From: Snodgrassella alvi wkB2
Lineage (GTDB): Bacteria > Pseudomonadota > Gammaproteobacteria > Burkholderiales > Neisseriaceae
Direction: 5' to 3'
Length of the DNA: 64,000 nucleotides
Assembly (NCBI RefSeq): GCF_000600005.1
Contig: NZ_CP007446.1
Coordinates: forward strand, 1,824,894-1,888,893
Shown piece by piece: positions 47,895-57,439 of this stretch. A program made the translations under genes and the position numbers. Each line of letters starts with the position of its first letter. Position 1 is the first letter of the stretch. Under the pieces are notes generated by a model. It had not been told where the DNA came from. It made no database searches and saw only the letters and a list, made by a program, of their open reading frames with translations.

Positions 47895-49637
47895 TTAATG
47901 CGTTTCAGAATGTGGCGCAGATTTTACCGGTCTGCTCGGAGAAACACCAAGCACATTCAGAGTACCAACCATTACATCATGAAATACCGGACCGGCAACC
48001 GGCCCTCCGTAATAACCATTAGTAGTAGGATTCTGAATATTGACTGCTACAATAACTCGCGGATTGTCTGCCGGTGCAAAGCCGATAAATGTAGCCATAT
48101 GCTTGGAATCAGAATAGTGTCCGTCTACCAGCATTCGCGCAGTACCTGTTTTAGCGGCTACATCATACCCGTCAATTGCCCCCTGCAAACCGGTACCACC
48201 GGGCTGAGTTACAGCAATCATCATATGGCGTACTGCCTTTGCAGTCTTTGGCTGGATAATCTGCTCACCCTGCGGGGCACTGTTCAGCTTAAGAAAACTC
48301 ACTGGCAGTAGCGCACCGTCATTGGTAAAGATAGTATATGCCCGTGCCAGCTGGAGCAGACTCATCTGTATACCATAACCAAAAGACATAGTAGCCTGCT
48401 CAATCGGCCGCCAGTTATGCCAGTCACGTACTACTCCCGGTGTTTCACCCGGAAAACCGGAATGCATCCGATGTCCGAAACCGACAGAAGTATACATGTT
48501 GTACATTTCTTCGGGCGTAAACATTGCAGAAATTTTACTTGTACCGACATTAGATGATTTCTGAATAATACCGCCCACATCCAGATAAGGATAATTATGC
48601 GTGTCCCGTACTGTTGCCGGTCCGATTTTATACGGTAAAGTATTAAAACCGCTGCCTGGTTTGATTTTTCCGCTGTCCAGCCCTTTAGCAATGGTAAACG
48701 GTTTCATCGCACTACCCGGTTCAATCATATCAGTTACCGCACGGTTACGGCGTGCATCACTATCGGTGGCACCCGGATTATTAGGGTCATATCCCGGTGA
48801 ATTTACCAGAGCAAGAATTTCACCGGTTTTACCATCCAGAACTACAACTGAACCGGCTGATGCAGTGTGATACTGCATTGCTTTATTTAATGATTCATAT
48901 GCAATTGACTGAATCCGCTGATCCAGAGACAGCACCATATCCGTACCATTCTGAGGAAGACGGTTACGCGGAGAATCCAGACTGTCAACAATATTACCTT
49001 TATTGTCGCGCAAAACAACTTTAGCACCATCAATACCATGCAGACTGTCTTCACGCGATAATTCCAGTCCTTCCTGCCCCTTACCGTCAATATTAGTAAA
49101 ACCGATAATATGGGAAAAAATCGGTCCCATCGGATAATGGCGTTTACTTTCATGCTGAAAGGCAAGACCTTTAATATTCAGTGCAGCAACCTTTTCAGCA
49201 ACCTCCGGCGACAATTGCCTTTTCAGATAAATGAAGTCTTTATTACGGCTAAGGCGGCTTTTAATGGTTGCCGCCGGTACATCAATTAATGCAGATAACT
49301 GTTGAATCTGAGTATCTGTCGGCATCTGCTCCATGGCAGAGGGCACTGCATATAAAGAATCTGCGGGTGCACTGATGGCCAGTGCGGCTCCGTTGCGGTC
49401 AGTAATTGTGCCACGGGTAGCAGTAAGCGGCAGAGTACGGACAAAACGCTGATCACCCTGCTCTTTCAGAAATTCATGTTTCTCAGTCTGCAAGTAGATA
49501 CCACGTCCGATTAGCATAGCAAAAGCTATAGCCAGAGCACCTAATACCAATACAATCCGCCCGTTAGTGGTTACAGGCTTAGCCTGTTTTACCTCACGGG
49601 GCAGCATGCGTGGCTTATAATCGTTTTTAATTAACAT
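47895..49637 (-). CDS. ftsI: penicillin-binding protein 2/FtsI, septal transpeptidase
   Basis: A class B PBP (PenA in Neisseria) that cross-links septal peptidoglycan with FtsW. The start is taken as ATG 49637 (580 residues, [12 protein letters not shown]), the same N-terminus as gonococcal PenA; a GTG five codons earlier is less likely. There is one TM helix at about 27-45. The transpeptidase motifs are SAMK in [12 protein letters not shown] in [10 protein letters not shown] and KTG in AAKTGTARM. There is 69 nt to ftsL. Confidence 0.96.
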   Translation of the reverse strand: MLIKNDYKPRMLPREVKQAKPVTTNGRIVLVLGALAIAFAMLIGRGIYLQTEKHEFLKEQGDQRFVRTLPLTATRGTITDRNGAALAISAPADSLYAVPSAMEQMPTDTQIQQLSALIDVPAATIKSRLSRNKDFIYLKRQLSPEVAEKVAALNIKGLAFQHESKRHYPMGPIFSHIIGFTNIDGKGQEGLELSREDSLHGIDGAKVVLRDNKGNIVDSLDSPRNRLPQNGTDMVLSLDQRIQSIAYESLNKAMQYHTASAGSVVVLDGKTGEILALVNSPGYDPNNPGATDSDARRNRAVTDMIEPGSAMKPFTIAKGLDSGKIKPGSGFNTLPYKIGPATVRDTHNYPYLDVGGIIQKSSNVGTSKISAMFTPEEMYNMYTSVGFGHRMHSGFPGETPGVVRDWHNWRPIEQATMSFGYGIQMSLLQLARAYTIFTNDGALLPVSFLKLNSAPQGEQIIQPKTAKAVRHMMIAVTQPGGTGLQGAIDGYDVAAKTGTARMLVDGHYSDSKHMATFIGFAPADNPRVIVAVNIQNPTTNGYYGGPVAGPVFHDVMVGTLNVLGVSPSRPVKSAPHSETH

Positions 49638-49706
49638 AGTAGTTTGTTCCACTGCCGGAAATACTGCCTGAAGCAGTACTCCATTAATCCCTGACCCTTC
49701 ACTTCA

Positions 49707-49979
49707 TTACTTAACCGGGCGCGGCGCAGCCAGCATCTGCGTTTCAGCCAATGACGGCGAATGCAAATTCTGCCGGGCTGAAGCATCCTGAATCAACTGA
49801 TGATTAGATAACTTTGCCTGCGCTAGCTTTAAGCGACTAAAGTCTTCGTTCAAAAGACTTTCCCCTTTTTGCGCTTTATCCAGCGCAATAAAAAACTGAC
49901 GCGAACGATCCTGTACTGTTACAACAGCAAAAGCTGAGATTAGTACCAATATAAGCAAAATAATGTTGATTTTATTCAT
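49707..49979 (-). CDS. ftsL: cell-division protein FtsL
   Basis: A bitopic protein of 90 residues with a TM helix at about 5-24 and a periplasmic coiled-coil segment (KAQKGESLLNEDFSRLKLAQAKLSN). It partners FtsB and FtsQ. FtsL is poorly conserved, so the call rests on size, topology and its position between rsmH and ftsI. Confidence 0.88.
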   Translation of the reverse strand: MNKINIILLILVLISAFAVVTVQDRSRQFFIALDKAQKGESLLNEDFSRLKLAQAKLSNHQLIQDASARQNLHSPSLAETQMLAAPRPVK

Positions 49980-50003
49980 AATTAATCAACTATTAGTCTT
50001 TAT

Positions 50004-50948
50004 TTAATAACTGCGTTCTGCTACCCGTAACACCGCTGAACGGGCTCGCGGATTAACTTCAATTTCTACCGGAGCAGGTTTTTGCGCCTTGCCTATCAGG
50101 CGCAACGGCGGCTGCTCACGTTCTGCTTCTTTAACTACTGCCCAGCGTGGTAAAGGAGCCGGCTTGCTGTGCTGCTGCATAAATCTTTTTACAATCCGGT
50201 CTTCCAGTGAATGAAATGAAATCACCGCCATCCGTCCGCCGGCAACCAGACATTCCATCACTTGCGGCAGTACCACAGTTATTTCTTCCAGTTCACGGTT
50301 AATAAAGATGCGAATGGCCTGGAAGGTACGTGTGGCCGGATCCTGTCCGCGTTCACGAGTACGGACGACCTGTGCGACGAGGCGCGCCAGCTGGCCGGTT
50401 GTGGTAATCGGGATTTGTTCCCGCTGCGCCACAATTGTCCGTGCAATCTGGCGACTAAACCGCTCTTCACCATAATTTTTAATTACCTCGTGTATATCCT
50501 GCTCTTCTGCCACAGCCAGCCATTGGGCTGCTGACTGTCCGCGCGTAGTATCCATACGCATATCCAGCGGTGCATCAAAGCGGAAGCTGAAACCGCGACC
50601 TGCATCATCAATCTGAGGAGAGGAAATACCCAGATCAAATAAGGCGCCATTTATCCGGCTGATACCCAGCTGTTGTAACGACCGCTTTAATGCAGAAAAA
50701 CCTTCATGTACAACCAGTACCCGTGCATCCTGCCTTGCCAGTTCCTGTGCTACAGCAATCGCCTGCGGATCCTTATCAAAAACAACCAGCCGCCCGTTTT
50801 TCCCGAGCTGAGACAGAATCAAACGCGAATGGCCGCCACGGCCAAAAGTTCCGTCAACATACACGCCGGCCGGCTGTACCTGTAAACCGGCAACTGCTTC
50901 ATTCAGTAATACGGTAACATGACCGCCATTATTTATCTGTTCACTCAT
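50004..50948 (-). CDS. rsmH: 16S rRNA m4C1402 methyltransferase
   Basis: RsmH (MraW) N4-methylates C1402 in the decoding centre. The 314 residues have [13 protein letters not shown], the SAM site [46 protein letters not shown], and a C-terminal [15 protein letters not shown]. Its ATG overlaps the mraZ stop by 4 nt (ATGA), indicating coupled translation. Confidence 0.97.
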   Translation of the reverse strand: MSEQINNGGHVTVLLNEAVAGLQVQPAGVYVDGTFGRGGHSRLILSQLGKNGRLVVFDKDPQAIAVAQELARQDARVLVVHEGFSALKRSLQQLGISRINGALFDLGISSPQIDDAGRGFSFRFDAPLDMRMDTTRGQSAAQWLAVAEEQDIHEVIKNYGEERFSRQIARTIVAQREQIPITTTGQLARLVAQVVRTRERGQDPATRTFQAIRIFINRELEEITVVLPQVMECLVAGGRMAVISFHSLEDRIVKRFMQQHSKPAPLPRWAVVKEAEREQPPLRLIGKAQKPAPVEIEVNPRARSAVLRVAERSY

Positions 50949-51400
50949 AATTGCAGTTGAGTCTTACCCAACTCTGCCGCCAGCATATCTTCATCCATAT
51001 CCAGTGCAGCATTATTCTGCTCTTCCCATAATGCCCTGCCCCACACTTCAATGCGGTTGGCACGACCCACAACATAAACTTCACGCTCAAAATTCACCAG
51101 ACGGCGCAAATGTGCCGGTAGCAATACTCTGCCGGCACTGTCTAAATCCAAAGTATCCGCATTATGCAACAGTAAATTCTGATAGGCCTGCAATACTCTG
51201 TTGCCTGCCACAGGAAGCTGTAACAGCTGAGCTTCCACACTGCGCCATGATGACTCGGGATACAGTAACAAATGTGTGCGCTTTTCCAGTGTAGCAACCA
51301 GTACCGGAGTGAAATGACGCGCCAGCAAATCACGAAACTTGGCCGGAATCGCCAGTCGTCCTTTACTGTCTATACTTAATTCATACGCGCCGCCAAACAC
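50945..51400 (-). CDS. mraZ: MraZ, regulator of the division and cell-wall cluster
   Basis: A protein of 151 residues with two SpoVT/AbrB-like repeats: the first around [19 protein letters not shown], the second around [18 protein letters not shown], each with the D-x-x-GR pattern. It starts with GTG preceded by AGGAG at 8 nt. MraZ forms rings that bind GTG-rich direct repeats upstream of its own gene and represses the dcw promoter. Such repeats are present 35 nt upstream here. Confidence 0.95.
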   Translation of the reverse strand: MFGGAYELSIDSKGRLAIPAKFRDLLARHFTPVLVATLEKRTHLLLYPESSWRSVEAQLLQLPVAGNRVLQAYQNLLLHNADTLDLDSAGRVLLPAHLRRLVNFEREVYVVGRANRIEVWGRALWEEQNNAALDMDEDMLAAELGKTQLQL

Positions 51401-51434
51401 TGTTCAGCTCCTATTCAATATAACGGGATTATCC

Positions 51435-51469
51435 CCCACTTCGCCACACCTTTACACACTTATTCACAC
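51435..51469 (-). promoter_or_regulatory. four MraZ boxes upstream of mraZ
   Basis: On the minus strand GTGTG, GTGTG, GTGTG and GTGGG occur at 51465-51469, 51455-51459, 51445-51449 and 51435-51439, each separated by exactly 5 nt. A 10-nt period of GTG(T/G)G boxes is the known operator layout for MraZ. Autoregulation of the whole cluster is inferred from this. A GATAAT at the downstream edge of the last box may be part of the -10. Confidence 0.8.
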
Positions 51470-51689
51470 TATAAGGCAATTTTGCATACAGGGTCAATGT
51501 AATCCAGTCAAATTCCGAAGCCGAATAAAAGCAATCTAAAATACAAAAATATATTTAAATCAAATCATTATTTTACTAATCATCCAATCCAGTCCCTATG
51601 TGCCTTTTCAGACACTTGACCAAGGTCAACATAAGCCAAAATCAGCGTTTATAATGACCATCTTCTTTACAATTTCCATCATCTATCCT

Positions 51690-52838
51690 ATGGATAATTT
51701 ACCCACTCCTGAAAATGCCGCATTAATCAGTTCGCAGAAATTGTCTGAACTTATTCAGCAGAAAATCCGGCAGCAAAATAACTGGCTTTCTTTTGCCGAC
51801 TACATGCAAATGGCACTGTATACGCCTGACTATGGTTATTACACCGGCGGAGCACAAAAATTCGGTCGTGATGGCGACTTTATTACTGCACCTGTTCTGA
51901 CTCCTTTGTTCGGGCAGACGCTGGCGCATCAATTAGATGCACTATTGCCACAAACAGCAGGCAATATTTATGAATTCGGTGCAGGAACCGGTCATCTGGC
52001 AGCATCTGTATTACCAGCTCTGCACAGCCAGCACTTTCAGCACTATTACATTATTGAACTTTCTGCAGAACTGGCGCAGCGTCAGAGGGAATATATTCAG
52101 ACTCATGCACCTGATCAGATACATAAAGTTACACACCTGACTCAGTTGCCTGAACAGTTTGACGGTATCCTGATAGGCAACGAAGTTCTGGATGCCATGC
52201 CTGTTCCGGTCTATCGCCGTCAGGCAAATCAGATAACAGAAATGGGCGTTAGCTGGCTGAATAACCAGTTTGTCTGGCAGGATAAACCTGCTACCAGCGC
52301 AGCAATACAACAGGTCATGGAAACTTTCCCTGATACAGCAGAACCTTATCAGTCTGAGCTGCATCCGCAACAATATGCCTTTGTAGCAACACTGGCACAA
52401 AAGCTGAAACGCGGAGCAATGATATGGATTGATTATGGTTTTGACGCAGCACAGTATTATCATGTTCAGCGCCATCAGGGTACGTTAATCGGCCACTACC
52501 GGCATCATACTGTCCATGATCCGTTCTTTTATCCCGGACTCACTGACTTAACCGCACATGTTAATTTCACCCGTATTGCTGATGCCGGCATTGATAATCA
52601 TCTGGACTTAATTGGTTATACCAATCAGGCAACATTTCTGCTTAATCTAGGTATAACCGAATTACTCGCAAAAACCGGCAAACCGGAAGAAAATGCATAC
52701 ATTCAGACTGCTTCGGCCTGTCATACCCTGCTGGACGCACATGAAATGGGCGAATTATTTAAAGTCATCGCATTTGGAAAAGATATTGACGTAGACTGGC
52801 AGGGATTCATATATGGGGATTTGTGTCACAAATTATAG
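51690..52838 (+). CDS. MidA/NDUFAF7-like class I SAM-dependent methyltransferase
   Basis: A methyltransferase of 382 residues (COG1565/DUF185 family). The ATG at 51690 is chosen because the family-typical WLSFADYMQMALYTPDYGYYTGG segment starts about 35 residues later; the longer in-frame version adds no conserved sequence. The glycine-rich SAM loop is IYEFGAGTGHLAASVLP, then IGNEVLDAMPVPVYR and WIDYGFDAAQYYH. The mitochondrial homologue methylates an arginine of complex I; the bacterial substrate is unknown. It is divergent from mraZ, about 290 nt away. Confidence 0.85.
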   Translation: MDNLPTPENAALISSQKLSELIQQKIRQQNNWLSFADYMQMALYTPDYGYYTGGAQKFGRDGDFITAPVLTPLFGQTLAHQLDALLPQTAGNIYEFGAGTGHLAASVLPALHSQHFQHYYIIELSAELAQRQREYIQTHAPDQIHKVTHLTQLPEQFDGILIGNEVLDAMPVPVYRRQANQITEMGVSWLNNQFVWQDKPATSAAIQQVMETFPDTAEPYQSELHPQQYAFVATLAQKLKRGAMIWIDYGFDAAQYYHVQRHQGTLIGHYRHHTVHDPFFYPGLTDLTAHVNFTRIADAGIDNHLDLIGYTNQATFLLNLGITELLAKTGKPEENAYIQTASACHTLLDAHEMGELFKVIAFGKDIDVDWQGFIYGDLCHKL

Positions 52839-52915
52839 ATAATTTAAATTACAAATAAGTTTTATTTGTAAGTAAATAATAATTAATTATGTTTATCAAA
52901 CAAGATATTATTATA

Positions 52916-52990
52916 TGATGAACTTGATGAAATATCTGCTGATAGCAGGCTGTATCTGCTTGTCAGATATCATTCAGAGAACTGGATAAG
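52916..52990 (+). CDS. possible 24-residue leader-like peptide within a structured segment
   Basis: ATGATG begins a short ORF reading MMNLMKYLLIAGCICLSDIIQ and ending RTG, with a LIAGC that resembles a lipobox. The DNA also forms a nested hairpin (ATATCTG 52932-52938 with CAGATAT 52964-52970, and AGCAG with CTGCT inside). No Shine-Dalgarno is clear. It could be chance within the 244-nt spacer before the oxidoreductase gene. Confidence 0.15.
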
Positions 52991-53082
52991 AAGTAATAAA
53001 TCAATAAAAATAATCTAAATATTGTTTTTATACATTACTTACTGCACCCAATCAGGAATCAGATAATCAAAAGGAACAATCA

Positions 53083-54120
53083 ATGTCATTATTATTATCT
53101 CCTATAACCATTGGTAATTTAAATCTGAAAAACCGGGTAGTTATGGCACCAATGTGCATGTATGAAGTAAAAAAGGAAGATGGTATCGTTACACCTTTTC
53201 ATTTTGCACATTATGGCGCACGTGCCATTGCCAATGTCGGTCTGATTATTATAGAAGCCACTGCCGTACAGCCGGACGGACGGATTACCAAACACGATTT
53301 AGGTTTATGGGATGATAGTCAGACAGAAAAATTCACTCAGCTGGTTGATTCACTACATTATCTGAACAGCAAAGTAGGTGTGCAACTGGCACATGCCGGA
53401 CGCAAAGCTTCAGATGCATTACAGCCAGTTGCACCAAGTGCTATTCCTTTTAATAGCAGCTCGAAAACGCCAAAAGCATTGAGTAAACCGGAAATCACAC
53501 AAATCAAAGAAGATTTTATCGCTGCAGCCAGACGAGCCCGGCAAGCCGGTGTGGATGTAATTGAAATCCATGCTGCACATGGTTATCTAATCAGTGAATT
53601 TCTTTCACCGCTGAGCAATCAGCGTACCGATGAATATGGCGGTTCTTTAGTGAATCGTTATCGTCTGCTGCACGAAATTACTCTCGAAATGCGTGCAGTA
53701 TTTTCCGGTTCATTATGGGTACGCATGTCTCTATCCGACTATGATAAAACCGGTCAGCAAAACAGTATTGCCGACTGGCAGGAAATATGTCAGTGGCTAG
53801 AACGTGACGGCATAGATGTTATCGATGTTTCCACCGGCGGTGTTATGGATTATGCTCCGGATATCCCGGTGCATGGCGGTTATCAGACACCTTTTGCGAC
53901 TGCCATGAAGCAAGTAGTCAATATTCCGGTAGCAACCGTTGGCCTGCTGGATAGCCCTGATCTGGCTGAATATATTTTACAAACCGGTCAGGCAGATTTG
54001 ATTATGGAAGGAAGGGTGTTATTACGTAATACCAACTGGTTAACCGAAGCAGCCCAGCTGCTGCATGATCATAATTATCAGCCTTTTAATAACTCTTATC
54101 AGCGCGGACTAATTAAATAA
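53083..54120 (+). CDS. Old Yellow Enzyme family NADPH:flavin oxidoreductase (YqjM type)
   Basis: An FMN-dependent ene-reductase of 345 residues. The N-terminal NRVVMAPMCMY (Cys about 25) matches the YqjM/NamA class, which uses this Cys near the flavin. The active-site pair is in EIHAAHGYLISEFLSPLSNQRTDEYGGSL, and the FMN phosphate site includes VATVGL and IMEGRVLLRN. An AAAAGGAA site precedes the ATG. The physiological substrate is unknown. It stands alone. Confidence 0.9.
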   Translation: MSLLLSPITIGNLNLKNRVVMAPMCMYEVKKEDGIVTPFHFAHYGARAIANVGLIIIEATAVQPDGRITKHDLGLWDDSQTEKFTQLVDSLHYLNSKVGVQLAHAGRKASDALQPVAPSAIPFNSSSKTPKALSKPEITQIKEDFIAAARRARQAGVDVIEIHAAHGYLISEFLSPLSNQRTDEYGGSLVNRYRLLHEITLEMRAVFSGSLWVRMSLSDYDKTGQQNSIADWQEICQWLERDGIDVIDVSTGGVMDYAPDIPVHGGYQTPFATAMKQVVNIPVATVGLLDSPDLAEYILQTGQADLIMEGRVLLRNTNWLTEAAQLLHDHNYQPFNNSYQRGLIK

Positions 54121-54144
54121 AAATTTTTATTAGCCGGCAAACAA

Positions 54145-54172
54145 ACAGGCCAGACTTTCACGTCCGGCCTGT
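54145..54172. terminator. terminator between the oxidoreductase and ybaK
   Basis: Stem ACAGGCC-GAC paired with GTC-GGCCTGT with one A-C mismatch and a 6-nt loop, in the 67-nt gap between convergent genes. T-tracts are weak on both sides, so efficiency is uncertain. Confidence 0.6.
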
Positions 54173-54187
54173 GTTCATTAGTCAATA

Positions 54188-54679
54188 TTATTCCGTCTCT
54201 GTTGCCACCTGCACTGATTGCGGCTGCAGGCAGGCCAGATATTCTGGCTGCATCTGTACCAGAAATCCACGCTTACCCCCATTAATATAAATCAATGGCA
54301 AAGAATAAATACTTTTTTCAACATACACCGGTAATCCGGCCTTGTTGCCAAAAGGACTGGTTCCACCAACCAGATAACCAGTCCATTTATTAGCCTGCTG
54401 CGGGCTGGCTGGTTCTATATGCTTCATACCCAGCTCACGTGCCAGCTGACGGGTAGATATATGCCGGTCGCCATGCATCAGCACAATCAGACCTTGCTTA
54501 TGCTCATTTTGCAGCACAATGGTTTTAATCACTGCATGCTCGTCTACGCCAAGCGCTAATGCTGACTGTGCTGTTCCGCCATGCTCAACATAAGCATACT
54601 CACGCGGTTCAAACGGTATCTGGTGAGCACGCAAAAAACGGATAGCAGGAGTAACCGGAAATTTACTTTTACTCATCAA
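54188..54679 (-). CDS. ybaK: Cys-tRNA(Pro)/Cys-tRNA(Cys) deacylase
   Basis: A trans-acting editing factor that hydrolyses Cys mischarged onto tRNA-Pro. The 163 residues carry the catalytic Lys region DEHAVIKTIVLQNE near 49-54, the loop GYLVGGTSPFGNK, and YINGGKRGFLVQM near the C-terminus, all YbaK/EbsC signatures. It is convergent with the oxidoreductase and divergent from the Rid-family gene. Confidence 0.92.
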   Translation of the reverse strand: MMSKSKFPVTPAIRFLRAHQIPFEPREYAYVEHGGTAQSALALGVDEHAVIKTIVLQNEHKQGLIVLMHGDRHISTRQLARELGMKHIEPASPQQANKWTGYLVGGTSPFGNKAGLPVYVEKSIYSLPLIYINGGKRGFLVQMQPEYLACLQPQSVQVATETE

Positions 54680-54935
54680 TTATTCTCATCAACTCAGGCA
54701 AAGATAACGGATTATTATTTTACTACTTAGTGAAAAATGATGGTTATCATATAGCGATATCTCAATAAATTCAGAAGATAGTATTGATATAAAAAGGCAT
54801 TGCTTATATTCTTTTGCTGTCTGTTTTTTCTTTTCAGGCCAGTATTGCCCGGCCACAAAATAAATTCTTGCATTAACAGATAACATTGTAGCTCAGGCTA
54901 TTTTCACAAGAACCAGTATATGGGTATTGAATTTT

Positions 54936-55295
54936 ATGAGTATTAAATTTTACGAGAGCGGTAACCGCCTGGCAGAAGCCACCATTGTTAACGGCCTGAT
55001 ATTTCTTGCCGGACAAGTTCCGACTAATGAAGATGCCGACATCACAGCGCAAACTGCCAATGTTCTGGCACAGATAGATACTATTCTGGAAGCATGTGGC
55101 AGTGACAAGCAACATATTTGTGAAGCAGTAATTTACCTGAGCAATATGCAGGAATATGAAGGCATGAATCAGGCATGGGATAGCTGGGTTACACCGGGAA
55201 GAGCGCCGGCACGAGCCTGTATACAGGCTGCGCTTGCTAACTCAAACTGGAAAGTAGAAATCAAACTAACAGCTGTACAAAAAGAAATCCTTTAA
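54936..55295 (+). CDS. Rid-family (YjgF/YER057c/UK114) deaminase-like protein
   Basis: A protein of 119 residues from ATG 54936 (a TTG three codons earlier is ignored). The core IVNGLIFLAGQVPTNEDADITAQTANVLAQID and the C-terminal GRAPARACIQAALANSNWKVEIKLTAV hold the Arg that RidA uses for imine/enamine hydrolysis. The N-terminus is closer to the Rid2/YoaB-like groups than to archetypal RidA, so the exact substrate is open. It is followed by a terminator shared with argJ. Confidence 0.85.
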   Translation: MSIKFYESGNRLAEATIVNGLIFLAGQVPTNEDADITAQTANVLAQIDTILEACGSDKQHICEAVIYLSNMQEYEGMNQAWDSWVTPGRAPARACIQAALANSNWKVEIKLTAVQKEIL

Positions 55296-55302
55296 AGCAC
55301 TA

Positions 55303-55323
55303 AACCCGCGTTAAACGCGGGTT
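55303..55323. terminator. bidirectional terminator between the Rid gene and argJ
   Basis: Nearly continuous palindrome AACCCGCGTT-A-AACGCGGGTT; the hairpin would have CCCGCG paired with CGCGGG. It lies 7 nt after the Rid-family stop and 24 nt from the argJ stop. Flanking T-tracts are short. Confidence 0.75.
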
Positions 55324-55347
55324 CAGTAATTGCTGCTTCAGCACAGC

Positions 55348-56565
55348 TTAGCTGCGATAATCAGCATTAATCGTCACATACTCTCTGGATAAATCACAAG
55401 TGTAAATCTTTGCCCGTGCTTCCGCACGTGCCAGATCAATGGTTACTGTAATTTCATTCTGTGCCATTACCTGCTGACCAGCCTCTTCTGTATAGCTGGC
55501 AGCCCGGCCTCCATTTTTTGCCACCAGCACTTCACCCAGATATACCTTAATTGCTGCCACATCCAAATCAGCAATACCTGCATAACCGATTGCGCACAAA
55601 ATACGCCCCAGATTCGGGTCACTGGCATAAAAAGCTGTTTTTACCAATGGTGAACGGGCAACAGCATAGCCTACCTGTCTGGCCTCTGCTTCAGTCAGAG
55701 CATTGCGTACATCAATAGTAATAAACTTGGTTGCGCCTTCACCATCACGTACAATCGCCTGCGCCAGTTCCAGCGCCAGATCAGCCAGTACAGTTTTGAC
55801 GGCTAAGTAATCCTTTCCGGCTACTGACTCTATCCGCCCCAGCTGAGACTTACCTGTAGCTACCACCACAAAACTGTCATTGGTAGAAGTATCTCCGTCC
55901 ACAGTAATTGCATTAAAAGATGTGGCTGCCACTTCAGCTACCATTTGCTGCAACAATGGCTGGGCTATAGCCGCATCAGTAAACACAAATCCGAGCATAG
56001 TAGCCATATTCGGATGAATCATGCCGGAACCTTTGGCAATACCAGTGAAACGTACTTTATGCCCGTCAATATAAACTGTACGACTGGCCATTTTAGGAAC
56101 AGTATCCGTAGTCATAATGGCAGCAGCAGCCCGCGGCCAGTGTACAACTTTCACTTTCGGCAAAGCAGCCACAATTTTATCTACCGGCAAAGGTTCGAGA
56201 ATCACACCGGTAGAAAACGGTAAAACCTCTGATGCACTGCAACCAATCTGCTGTGCTACCTTATCACATATCAACTGCGCATCATCCAGCCCTTGTTTGC
56301 CTGTACCGGCATTGGCATTACCTGTATTGATTACCAGTGCACGCACTCCGGCGTCTGTAGCCAGATGCTGTTTAGCAATCTGCACCGGTGCAGCACAAAA
56401 ACGGTTTTGGGTAAATACAGCGCCGATGCTGTTTATCCCGTTAAGCACAATAAGCGTTAAATCATCGTGTTCCGGTTTTTTGATTCCGGCCTGTCCGACA
56501 AATACCTGCACGCCGTCAATGGCTAAAATCTGCTCATCACCAGGCACGGACAAATTAACTGCCAT
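55348..56565 (-). CDS. argJ: bifunctional glutamate N-acetyltransferase/amino-acid acetyltransferase
   Basis: ArgJ transfers acetyl from acetyl-ornithine to glutamate in the cyclic arginine pathway. The 405-residue precursor self-cleaves before Thr189 in GSGMIHPNMATMLGF, making alpha and beta chains. Other motifs are AVFTQNRFCAAPV and GDTSTNDSFVVVATG. The ATG follows GGAGAAT. Whether it also accepts acetyl-CoA (bifunctional) cannot be told from sequence. It lies 60 nt after pssA on the same strand. Confidence 0.95.
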   Translation of the reverse strand: MAVNLSVPGDEQILAIDGVQVFVGQAGIKKPEHDDLTLIVLNGINSIGAVFTQNRFCAAPVQIAKQHLATDAGVRALVINTGNANAGTGKQGLDDAQLICDKVAQQIGCSASEVLPFSTGVILEPLPVDKIVAALPKVKVVHWPRAAAAIMTTDTVPKMASRTVYIDGHKVRFTGIAKGSGMIHPNMATMLGFVFTDAAIAQPLLQQMVAEVAATSFNAITVDGDTSTNDSFVVVATGKSQLGRIESVAGKDYLAVKTVLADLALELAQAIVRDGEGATKFITIDVRNALTEAEARQVGYAVARSPLVKTAFYASDPNLGRILCAIGYAGIADLDVAAIKVYLGEVLVAKNGGRAASYTEEAGQQVMAQNEITVTIDLARAEARAKIYTCDLSREYVTINADYRS

Positions 56566-56625
56566 TACTATTCTCCTTTAATCAATATATCAGCTTATTT
56601 TTTCAGCAATAGAAAGTGCTCATCA

Positions 56626-57408
56626 TTATTCCGGCTGAAATTTGCGTTTAGTCAGCAAGCGCCAGATAAACATCACATAACCGGACAAACTATAGAGCAG
56701 GAAAAAGGCAAACAGCACTACTGATGGTTCCCATGTCACTACCAGTAAGCCAATAACAGCCAGAATCATTACAAAAAAAGGTACTTTACGATAAGCATTA
56801 ATTTCCTTGAATGACCAGAACGGTATCTGAACCACCATGGATAAACCGCCAAACAGAGTAATAATCAGGCACAACCAGTCTACATGAGGTAAACCCTGAA
56901 AAGTATGGCTTACCCAGATTAAGCCGATTACCAGTGCAGCTGCCGTCGGGCTGGGAATTCCGATAAACCATTTCTTACTTACTTTACCAATCAGAGTATT
57001 GAACAATGCCAGCCGCAAAGCCGCACAGGCACAATAAATAAATGCTACCGAATAACCGATTTTACCAAAATGAAATAACTGCCATTTATACGCAATCAAG
57101 GCAGGTGCCACCCCGAAACTTACCATATCAGCCAGACTGTCGAGCTGTTCACCAAAAGCACTCTGACTGTTAGTCAGACGGGCAACCCGCCCGTCCATGC
57201 CATCCAGCAGCATAGAAATAAATACCGCAATCGCTGCAACTTCATAATGACCATGCATCGACTGTGTAATGGCATAAAAAGCGGCAAACAGCGCTGCCAG
57301 CGTAAATGCATTAGGCAGCAAGTAAATACTGTTATCACGCAGCCGGCGGGGCCGGTTCGGACGATGTGGGCGATTTGGTTTAATTACATCATTTTTTTCT
57401 TGAGTCAT
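56626..57408 (-). CDS. pssA: CDP-diacylglycerol--serine O-phosphatidyltransferase
   Basis: A membrane enzyme that makes phosphatidylserine, the precursor of phosphatidylethanolamine. The CDP-alcohol phosphotransferase motif DG-x2-AR-x8-G-x3-D-x3-D is visible as DGRVAR ... FGEQLDSLAD around residues 70-93. About seven or eight hydrophobic helices are present, with a basic Pro/Arg-rich N-terminus. This is the Bacillus/yeast-like integral type, not the E. coli PLD-like PssA. The psd gene that completes the pathway lies 1.3 kb upstream. Confidence 0.93.
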   Translation of the reverse strand: MTQEKNDVIKPNRPHRPNRPRRLRDNSIYLLPNAFTLAALFAAFYAITQSMHGHYEVAAIAVFISMLLDGMDGRVARLTNSQSAFGEQLDSLADMVSFGVAPALIAYKWQLFHFGKIGYSVAFIYCACAALRLALFNTLIGKVSKKWFIGIPSPTAAALVIGLIWVSHTFQGLPHVDWLCLIITLFGGLSMVVQIPFWSFKEINAYRKVPFFVMILAVIGLLVVTWEPSVVLFAFFLLYSLSGYVMFIWRLLTKRKFQPE

Positions 57409-57439
57409 ATTCAGCTAAATCCTCAACAGGCAATATTAA

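Noticed and set aside
52011-52475. 154-codon open frame opposite the MidA-like gene
   Set aside because: The forward gene has clear SAM-binding motifs; the reverse frame resembles no protein and is Cys/Leu/Ile-rich.
56117-56581. 154-codon open frame opposite argJ
   Set aside because: Antisense to the N-terminal half of argJ, which carries diagnostic motifs; no independent signals.
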